A stretch of 64,000 nucleotides of DNA from Takakia lepidozioides (lineage: Eukaryota > Streptophyta > Takakiopsida > Takakiales > Takakiaceae): assembly GCA_030704615.1 (NCBI GenBank), contig CM060731.1, forward strand, positions 59,560,756 to 59,624,755, given 5' to 3'. Position numbers and translations under genes: made by a program. Of the stretch, positions 56,649 through 64,000 are shown piece by piece (the stretch's first letter is position 1; each line of letters opens with the position of its first letter). The notes beneath the pieces were generated by a model. That model did no database searches. It was not told where the DNA came from and saw nothing but the letters and a program-made list of their open reading frames with translations.

Positions 56649-58015
56649 TTACGTTGGATTATAATGCAGGAGAAGACGTCGCTTCACTTCACCCAATTTT
56701 ACCTGAAGTAAAACAAGATCATCAGAAAAAAGAAAAGACTGAGTGATGAAGACAGAACAAAAAAAGTATAGGCAATAATTCACCTTGTTCCTCCTCAAAT
56801 GTCCATGTGTCCATCCATGATGTTGTGGGGTAAACGTTGGGATTTTCCTCCGGGGCAAGTCGTCCACTTGTTGTACATCGTCAATACCTGAATGAGTTGT
56901 AATTGGACTGACGTTGTGTTCAATGGATTGATGATATCGCCCATCATCAAGCTTGTTAACATCTTCAAGACAACGTTCCACCACAGCAAGAGAGATCTCT
57001 AATGGTTGACTGTCACTTCGTTGAGTGATAACCTTGTTTTCGCTCAAATCCTCCAACTGAGATCTAATAGACTCAAGTCTTGTGGAAACTGCATTGTCAC
57101 ATTCAATAACACGATGTTCTTGAACATTTTGTACAGACTTTGAAACCTGTAATAGACAGGACATGATCAAATGAGACTCAACCTTGATATATCCTCGACA
57201 TTATTGTCGAAGTTAGTGGAAAGTAGACTTAGTGGACAACATAGGTTCTATGATGAAGCAACGCCCGATAAAACACTTAAAAGTTTTTAGCTACTTACAA
57301 TCTTAGCATTCATACGGAACAACAACGATGTAAGCCTGCAAAACATGCTAGATTGAACGTTTACTCAAAATTTGCACAAATTGAATATGTACATTTATTT
57401 TACATGGGGTTCTAGAACCCCAAATTGTATATCCAATCATTCACAAATAAGATAATCGTTGCGAGAGCTCTTTAGAAAAGATCTAAGACTGTCATATTTA
57501 GGGTCAGAAAGGCTCTTGGGTCCGAATAAGCATGACCCTACAAGATTGAGTAGACATTTCAGAGGAGTATCATCAATCAGAAGCGTATTTCTGTCATCGA
57601 ACTTTCATCTCGTCTTCACCCATAGCCCCGCAAATGGCTTTAGAAACACGTTCGGGGAGTTTTTAAATCTATCGTTATAGTTTGGATGGACTTTGCTAGG
57701 ACACGAAAGGCAATCCTCCTGCGACATAATGAAGTCTGGTTGTGGTAACCCCTCCAACATGATATCAAGGACGGGCTTGAGGTTCCTTAGCTCCATGCAG
57801 CTCCAAATAGCTAGGTGGAGTCGCTCATGTAAATGCTTCCACACCTCTTGATATTTCTTCCGTCTAAAAATCTGCCTTGTAATGACCACAATAGGAACGT
57901 TGAAGTCGTTCTCGGAGTATTTAGGCACAGGATTATTAGATCCTTGAGACCGGATGATTTTGGAGAGAACACCGTTCAGATCAAATATAATCAGACGAGA
58001 TTTACCACTATCCAT
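56649..58015 (-). CDS. FCP1/NLI-interacting-factor-like HAD protein, multi-exon
   Basis: Exon 1 (58015-57620) starts MDSGKSRLIIFDLNGVLSKI. This matches the FCP1-type HAD motif of the plant DLNG(L/V)L subgroup, which replaces DxDxT of active CTD phosphatases. LHLAIWSCMELRNLKPVLDI is the second HAD motif region, and NVFLKPFAGLW ends the domain before a GTGAAG donor. Exon 2 (57146-56784), in phase 0 after TTACAG, encodes a charged, probably coiled region (SIRSQLEDLSENKVITQ). Exon 3 (56702-56649) adds LGEVKRRLLLHYNP and a stop. The Asn in place of the second motif-I Asp suggests no phosphatase activity or a regulatory role; function is unknown for this subgroup. Intron borders are by eye. Confidence 0.62.
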
Positions 58016-58139
58016 AGATAAAGACGTAGCTGGTGGTCGAATCTGTGGATGAATAGAAGAACAGAGTAAGGGATTGATTCAGTAGAAAATAAGGTGTCAG
58101 TCGAACATATAAAACTTCACCTCGACACTAATGTCGAGG

Positions 58140-58780
58140 TAATCTACCATATGTGATAAAACCCGGCGTTGCGTCCCAATGGTAAAAACGAAGGATATCA
58201 CTGAAAAATGTGTTCATACGAGCGTTCGCAATACTAGGACTTACTCCCTGTGGCTACATGGCCATACTTACCATGTTAACCACATATTCCATAACATTTT
58301 CCTTAACATAACATAACATTTGCCAGTGTTTCAAATAAAGTCTTGTCGTTGCCACCCTTTCAATGAATCCTAGAATTCAATGGGTTAAGTTGTAAAAAAA
58401 GCTAGAGTGCACCATGATTAGAAAACTCAAAACAAAGCAAGGAATACTGATTATAAATATAAGAATAAAGTCATATCTGCTTTGTGAGCCTTCCGATGGA
58501 GTCGGTCGGTAACCTCGCCATTGAGTTCGATGATCCCACAAAAGTTGTTGTTAGAGCAATGTTCTTCACAGTCACATCTATTAGTCTGTTCGAAGCGTTG
58601 TTCTTTGAAGTGAGAGGTTTTAACGTTTTGGATTTGTCATCTGCATCTCAACTCATGGAATTTTAATTATGCTCTATTTAACAACAATTCGAAGACTCAA
58701 GTTTTTTGCTATAAAAATGACATGCGAATATCTTAAAACAATGGGAAAATCTCAGAACCATTTACACAACCAGCTCTGTA
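58140..58780. other. No supported gene
   Basis: A minus-strand frame (about 58645-58480, containing NIALTTTFVGSSNSMARLPT) is open but unrecognised. Flanking sequence is AT-rich. Confidence 0.35.
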
Positions 58781-58783
58781 TCA

Positions 58784-59255
58784 GATATCACGTACATTTT
58801 TGTGGTCCAATTTGGTTTTCATCCTCCGCTCTCTGTTACGCCCCGCTATTGGGGATACTATGCCGATTGAAAAATCACCAGCAGCCAGCGTGAATGTGTC
58901 AGGCTCGGAATCATCAGCAATAATGATTGATTCTGTCTCTATAGCTTGCTTATTTTGTACTTCTAGATTATTGCTTCCAACACCTACATCTCCGAGACTC
59001 TCCACAATCGGACTTTCCAAAACCACAGTCTCCACAACCCTATCCAAGTCCTTCATGTTGGTCTCGTCATTGAGCCACGTGCCCTCATTACCCTCATTAT
59101 TACCCTCATCAGCCTCGTGAACTACTTGCTCAACATGCTCATTTTTTTATATTTCCTCAACCGTCTCGTTGTTGTTAGGGCCACCAGCTGATCCAACTGC
59201 TCCAACTGTTTCAAGCTTTTAAGCCCCCTACTGTTCAACGTCATCATCATCCTCC
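58784..59255 (-). pseudogene. Left part of a gene split by the CACTA element
   Basis: The minus frame contains NNNETVEEI, a TAA, then acidic sequence and a long open piece (MKDLDRVVETVVLESPIVES, then GSNNLEVQNKQAIETESII). Near the transposon the frame that joins with the other side reads through a run of Asp codons and soon meets TAG. No domain recognised; the stops suggest a decayed gene or retroelement-type protein. Confidence 0.4.
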
Positions 59256-59687
59256 TCTCACTACAAGAGATGAGCGTTTTTAGGACTACGGCTTTGGCGG
59301 AGTCATAAGTTTTATGACCTTGTAGTAATGGATATCACTACATGACTCCGGAAAGTTAGGGAGCATTGGTCAAACATTGTTGACCATGATGACAGGGATG
59401 GTTTATATGACTAGTGTGATATGTTTGACTACACGTGGACGACGTTTCATGGAATCTTATGACTCCATGACTGAAGATGGTTTCACAGCTCTATTTATGC
59501 GACTACATCACTACACGTGTCATTTTGAAGGCACATATAATGCAAATAAGGTTGTCCATTAGGTTTAAAAAGTTAAAAAATTGCTAATAAGGTTGCCCAT
59601 TAGGGTAATCGTGAACAGAAAGGAGGGCTGGGACTTGGCGTTTTTTTGTCTCATGCGCCACACCACATAGCCGAGGGATGGAACGCG

Positions 59688-59760
59688 ATGATAGCAGGAT
59701 ATGCAGGGGCGTGGGATGGAGGCGTTGAGCAAATGATGCATGAAGGAGAAGAGGAGGAGG
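59688..59760 (+). pseudogene. PPR repeat relic inside the CACTA element
   Basis: GGATGGAACGCGATGATAGC encodes WNAMIA, followed by GYAGAWDGGVEQMMHEG. This is a PPR junction with a small deletion inside the usual MEALETYEQMM stretch. It matches the family at 1-3100 and 16816-18540. Confidence 0.75.
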
Positions 59761-59889
59761 AGACGAGACGAGGAAAAGCGAGCTCGCCGTTCTTGGGAGA
59801 GTCAGCTTGGTCTTAGCATGCGTGTTTCAATCTCTGACTACTCAGCTACGGCGTAGTGGTTCGATCTCACAGACCAATCCGACATTACC

Positions 59890-60600
59890 TGACTACAGAC
59901 ACAAACAACACACACAAGAGGTCCTTTTAGGTTGATGGTCGGTCAAATCCTCCATGGGTCAGGACAGGTCAAGGACAATGTGGTAGGGTACCTTCTTCTT
60001 CAACCTATTTCAGCCTATGTTGCCCTCTCATCAGACTCGGCCGCAAGATGCATATTGAATTTTGTAAGTTAGGTCGTTGGGTAGATCTGTGGTGGTTTGG
60101 AGTGACTTTGGCAAGTTACTGCCAGTGTGGCAGCATGGAAGTATCCAAAAACATATAATAGAGGTGAGGAGAAGTTTTGGGGTGAACACTTTCCGACCCC
60201 AGTCAATGGTGGGACAATGGAGACAAAAAGGCGAATGCATGTTGGACTACAGAGAGAAGCAGATGCATTTCAGATTGTGATAAGTAGGGTTGGGGTGTTT
60301 TGGGGAAGAACTCCACACCAGTATGGTTGGGGTGTTTGCTGGTAGAATTCTAGGCTGTCAGAGGCATGGATAGCTGAAGGAGCAGGGATAGAGTGTGGGT
60401 CCAGATTCATCCAAGAGGGCTGGATTTCAAGCTCCACATTACCTATGATTCCCTGTGGAAGGATAGCTACAAGAAACCTACATGGGTAGATGGTCAACTG
60501 GAAGCGGCAGCAGCAGCGGCACAATTGATAAGGTCAGGCACGTCTACTGAAGGCACCTCCTTCAGCACATTTCACCCTGTTTTTCCCTCTTATCCGTTTC
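59890..60600 (+). pseudogene. Captured PDF-module exons inside the CACTA element
   Basis: About 59900-59980 resembles the exon at 3600-3707 but with TAG after TCCTTT. 60134-60230 is a WW half (WKYPKTYNRGEEKFWGEH, then a frameshift before the DPSQWW codons) whose donor is GC instead of GT. 60405-60530 is the second half (IHPRGLDFKLHITYDSLWKD, then SYKKPTWVDGQLE) after an intact GTCCAG acceptor. The tail to about 60595 matches intron sequence also present near 3560 and 18830. Confidence 0.8.
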
Positions 60601-61560
60601 TTGCGAGCTGTCTTCTCTTATCTGTTTGTCTGCCCAGTCTTCAGTGAATGCGTCAAGGCTTTGTGTTTTGGCTTCTTCCTCGCTTTTGTCACCCTCTCCC
60701 ATGAATATCTCTGGTTGGCGCTCAAACCCTGCTGAGCTGTAGATGTTGTCCATGCCAATGCATTCTTCTTCACCAAATCCATGTTTTTGTCCTAAATCCT
60801 TGATGTCTTGGCTGGATTTCTGCAGAATAGGCATCTCATCCCCTATTTTGGCCTTCTTTGCACTTCCCCGTGTCAACATGTTGATGTGGGATGTTGTTGT
60901 AGTCTTATTGGAGTGTGATCATTTATATGGTATATCTCGTCCAATTCATCCAGTGTCTCCAGCTCATTATGAGTGAACTGACATGATACTTGTGCTGTTG
61001 GTTGCATCATGTACTCCGTGCTTGGCAATGGGTAAGCTTCTCATCCTTCCACGTACTCATTGATCACTGCAAAAGGTACTCCATACATCTTCCCTTGAGG
61101 TCCTGCCCCTTTTTTTTGGTTCTGTGATTGTTTCAGCTTTGCTGAAAGTTTGCCAAGACCCATGTTGGGTTAGTGTGTGACGACTATGTCTCATGTTATT
61201 ACAGATTTTAGACAATGTTCTTTGTTTGGGCCTTCTAATGCCTTGTCTGATGGACTCAGGTTTGTCAAAATCAACTTGTATCCACTCTGCTTCCATGTTG
61301 TTGCTGTCAGCAGCTTGTTCTTTTGCCAGCTGAACCCCGACAGGGCCTGGGTCTTCCCTTCTACCCGCATCAGAGCATTTCGCAATGTCTGTAGTTGCTT
61401 CATCCTTCCTCAACTCCGCCCTCTCTTTGGCAGGTTGCGCACCTTCACCACATTTGTTGTTTTTTATTTGCACATGATATCTGCTGCTTGCGTATCCTCA
61501 TTGTAGTATTGAATATGCCCTGTAGGCATTGGCCTTACAAAGCCATTGTGCTCACTCTGG
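60562..61560 (-). pseudogene. Second captured segment in the CACTA element, unrecognised
   Basis: Minus-strand frames 61473-61057 and 60879-60562 are open, separated by a stretch containing ELETLDELDEIYHINDHTPI. They are hydrophilic (GSAKKAKIGDEMPILQKSSQ; EAEWIQVDFDKPESIRQGI) and unlike the PPR family. The segment sits between two copies of the PDF second half. It may be exons of another host gene or part of the parent transposon; no family recognised. Confidence 0.4.
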
Positions 61561-61678
61561 GTTTGGGTCATAGAACTTGGCTGTCATTGTCAGCTGCTAG
61601 CAGCAAGACGAGGATGTATGCATGATTTGTGCAGGGGCATGGATAGCTGAAGGAGCAGGGATAAATGTGTGGGTCCAC

Positions 61679-61880
61679 ATTCATCCAAGAGGGCCGGATT
61701 TCAAGCTCCATATTACCTATGATTCCCTGTGGAAGGATAGGTACAAGAAACCTACATGGGTAGATGGTCAACTGGAAGCCGCAGCAGCAGCGGCACAATT
61801 GATCAAATTAGGCACTGTTAATCAAGGCACATTCTTCAACACATTTCACCCTGTTTTTCCCTCTTATCAAATCGGCCGTA
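61679..61880 (+). pseudogene. Second copy of the PDF second-half exon inside the CACTA element
   Basis: IHPRGPDFKLHITYDSLWKD, then YKKPTWVDGQLEAAAAAAQL, nearly identical to 60405-60530. It is preceded by GTCCAC instead of GTCCAG, so the splice acceptor is lost. The intron-like tail CACCCTGTTTTTCCCTCTTA is duplicated as well. Confidence 0.8.
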
Positions 61881-62751
61881 AGTATTGCACTGTTTAACAG
61901 GGTCCTTGATTCTAGTAGCACTAAAACAAACTAGTATTACAACAATTCAGCCCATGTGTGGGCTTGCTTATTTTTTGCTTACTGGACCTTTTCAAGCATG
62001 GATTTTTGGACCTTGTGGCCTTTCAGGTGTCCATTGGGACATTGGTCTCATTTGGATTTTTGTAATATAATTTACAGGGCGTGTATTTCCCTGTACTTGT
62101 CTATTTTGAATGTCCTTGTGATTGCTAGTATGCAAGAGGGGTCCATTCTGTTTTTATATCAGAATTTCACCATATAATGAAGAATTTAAATCATTTAATC
62201 TATTTTTATTTTATATAACATTATTAAACTAAATATTAATACCATTTAATAAAAAATTCCAAGCTGCTATCCCCTGTTTTCAAAAAAATAAAATATAAAT
62301 TTAAGAATTTAAAATTACAAATATAACTATTAAATTATTTTCAGAGACATTATTGATGACACGTGGCATAAACCCTGCCATATATGCTAGTCATATATTA
62401 TGTCTAAGTGCCACATGTCACATCTGAAGTGCAACAGGTGTCGTGACGTGTCGCTTGCGCAGTGGTGCACGTGTTCCTCTAAAGCCTCTCCATGTAGGCA
62501 ACGCTCATTAGACAATGTAGTCATATAGTTAGTCGTATGTAAGTCATAGAGTTGTAACTACATCACTCTCTTATGCATGACTCCAGGTGCCACGCACGCA
62601 GTCACGGCTATGACTTGCAAAATGCAGTCCTAAAGACTAGTCGCTATGACAGGGCTTTTTTCACTATAGAGTGATGTAGTCATGAACGCATATAGGACTA
62701 AAAAAATAGTCATATGTGCAGTCATAAAAACGCTCGTCTGTTGTAGTGTCT

Positions 62752-63059
62752 GGATCCTTGCCCTGAGTGGAATCGTCCGAGCTCCCACCACCCTCTTGAC
62801 CATCAATTCCATCTTCTGCTTCCTCATCAGCATGTGGTTCTTCCTCAATCTCCTCTTTGTCCGAAGCATCCACTTCGTCCTCAGTGTCCTCATCTTCATC
62901 AGAGATCTCCGCAACCTTGTTTGTGTCAGAGACACCGTCATGTTTTTCGGCATCTCTTTCTTCCTGAAACTTTATTCCTTTCTCCACTTCGAGGACCTTG
63001 AATATTGTCTCCATCTTATCATTGCAATATTGAACATGGCTCTTTAGGTTTACATCCAC
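62752..63059 (-). pseudogene. Right part of the gene split by the CACTA element (acidic protein)
   Basis: An open minus frame reads NLKSHVQYCNDKMETIFKVL and then a long Glu/Asp-rich stretch (ISDEDEDTEDEVDASDKEEI) up to GKDP, where the transposon begins at the TCT duplication. The part beyond (TTTDERFYDC..) is transposon terminus. With the element removed, the frame would run into the Asp-rich codons at about 59255 and then a stop. Gene family unknown. Confidence 0.5.
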
Positions 63060-63123
63060 AACACGAACATATTACCTTGCTATTAATATATATACTATAA
63101 GCAATGCATGTAATCTTAGAATG

Positions 63124-63200
63124 TGATGTGTAGTTCAATGGTAAGCTTCACATATTCTGTGGATGAGGTTACGAGTTTGATCCCTATGTTTGGTTTCCTA
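63124..63200 (+). repeat. tRNA-like sequence, possible SINE head
   Basis: TAGTTCAATGGTAAGC resembles an RNA polymerase III box A, and GAGTTTGATCCC about 35 nt later resembles box B. An anticodon-type stem TTCAC/GTGGA encloses a 7-nt loop. Acceptor and T stems do not pair, so it is not a working tRNA. Confidence 0.4.
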
Positions 63201-63342
63201 TATAGGAGGTGCTATAGAATTACTCTTATGCAGGTAATTTTGCCTTGTTTTGTACTTTCAACCTATAATAAGATATAGAAAATAGATAATATGTAACTGG
63301 AAAATAGAAAAATTAGAAATAGGGTATAAAAATTAGCAGTAC

Positions 63343-63760
63343 ATCCCATCCGTTGGATCGTAGAGATCCAACGGCTTCCCCGCCCTCGGAAAAAAATAAA
63401 AATAAAAAACCAAAAAATAAAAAATCAGCTGCTGAGGGTTCTGTCGAACCTCGACGCACACGCCGATGTCTTCACTATTGAGCCCGCCACAACAAATAAC
63501 CCCAGCCGCCGTTGAGGTGCACATTCAGGTAAAATAAATGGTCGATAATAAATAATAGCTAAGTGGAAAATAAGCAAATAGTACATATGGAATTAATAAG
63601 AAATCGTTGGTCCTCCCATCCGTTGGATCCTTGGCATTCACTGCAATCCAACGGCTCCCCGCTTCCCCCAAAATATATAAAACAGAAGAATAACAATCGG
63701 CTGCGGATGGTCACGTCGAATTTCGGCGCACACGTCGAGGTCTTTGCAATCAAATGACTT
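63343..63760. repeat. Two diverged copies of an approximately 270-bp unit with hairpins
   Basis: CCCATCCGTTGGATC starts units near 63346 and 63616. Both continue through ATCCAACGGC(T)TCCCCGC, an A-rich stretch, ATCxGCTGCxGA and CGACGCACAC/CGGCGCACAC. In the first, CCGTTGGATC and GATCCAACGG form a 10-bp stem with a 5-nt loop (63350-63374). A third partial CCGTTGGATCGCG lies near 63908. Confidence 0.7.
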
Positions 63761-64000
63761 TCGCCCTACCCAAAAACAAAAGCCCAAAAATGAAAATAAA
63801 CGTGTTTGACCTAACCCGTGGTTGAGAGTTAGGTCAAATGACGCTCCATCACAAAATAAAGGTAGGGTTTATGGCGGCGCCTTGGGGTTAGGTCAAACCT
63901 CACCGCCGTTGGATCGCGATAAGCCAATAGCAGAGATCTTGGCGATCGAACGGACGGTGTGCGGCTTAACTCCGCGATGCGCCGCACGCCCTCCGTTCGA

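Larger units (their letters stand above)
55928..58139. repeat. Three dispersed copies of a 20-bp palindrome
   Basis: CCTCGACATTTATGTCGAGG at 55928-55947, CCTCGACATTATTGTCGAAG at 57193-57212 and CCTCGACACTAATGTCGAGG at 58120-58139. Arms of 8-9 bp are conserved while the centre varies. The copies lie before, within (intron 1) and after the FCP1-like gene. Confidence 0.8.
59259..62748. mobile_element. CACTA (En/Spm-type) DNA transposon carrying host gene fragments
   Basis: The left terminus CACTACAAGAGATGAGCG and right terminus (inverted) CACTACAACAGACGAGCG continue into matching GTTTTTA(G/T)GACT. Both ends are flanked by TCT (59256-59258 and 62749-62751), the 3-bp target duplication of the superfamily. 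Subterminal regions are full of short TATGACTAC/CATGACTCC repeats in both orientations, as in CACTA elements. No transposase was recognised in the 3.49 kb, so it is non-autonomous. Its interior holds PPR/PDF family fragments and an unrelated minus-strand piece. Confidence 0.92.

Noticed and set aside
1-64000. CRISPR arrays, bacterial operons or phage genes
   Set aside because: None seen. Introns, nuclear-type tRNA, LTR and CACTA elements show plant nuclear DNA; the tandem repeats present have no spacer structure.

Overview
This window looks like nuclear DNA of a land plant, most likely a seed-free one (lycophyte, fern or bryophyte grade). The support is family content: DYW-type PPR genes, a LOB-domain gene, a CYP74 relic, an F-box gene, a chromodomain Ty3/gypsy element and a CACTA transposon. 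Genes are sparse and repeats abundant. The lineage is an inference; no species is claimed.

Layout. 1-4500 (minus): a PLS-class PPR-DYW gene running off the left edge. It contains six near-identical 303-bp PLS triplets and, upstream, several exons resembling the PDF motif of organellar OSB proteins. 5000-5960: a 41-bp tandem repeat and a fragment of nuclear rDNA (26S 5' end, probably with ITS2). 6000-8055 (plus): remains of a GMC-type FAD oxidoreductase fused to an alpha/beta hydrolase. 9112-9336 (minus): a ROMO1/MGR2-like mitochondrial membrane protein. 11880-14495 (plus): a second, intact PPR-DYW gene. 14530-15165 (plus): a CYP74 pseudogene. 16816-19740 (minus): a third PPR copy, truncated and broken. 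22356-23525 (minus): an F-box gene. 25106-25648 (plus): an unrecognised serine-rich ORF. 29244-29316 (minus): tRNA-Ala(UGC). 36241-36915 (plus): a class I LBD transcription factor behind a long GC-rich leader. 41600-42260: a tandem array with alternating units.

The right third is mostly mobile. 45718-52675 is a chromovirus with two LTRs and an initiator-Met primer site, but its gag-protease-RT segment is inverted. 52676-55700 holds remains of a second gypsy element whose integrase and RT/RNase H lie on opposite strands. 56649-58015 (minus) is an FCP1/HAD-like gene beside three copies of a 20-bp palindrome. 59259-62748 is a CACTA element with matching TIRs and a TCT target duplication; it carries fragments of the PPR/PDF family and has split an acidic reading frame. 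The last kilobase holds a diverged 270-bp duplication with hairpins.

Functional links. The PPR-DYW genes would act in organelle RNA C-to-U editing. The PDF modules suggest that these editing proteins share a part with organellar single-stranded-DNA-binding proteins. The same family supplied a broken copy at 17-19 kb and the cargo of the CACTA element, so duplication and transposon capture of one family is the main theme of the window. The F-box, LBD, MGR2-like and FCP1-like genes look like independent host genes.
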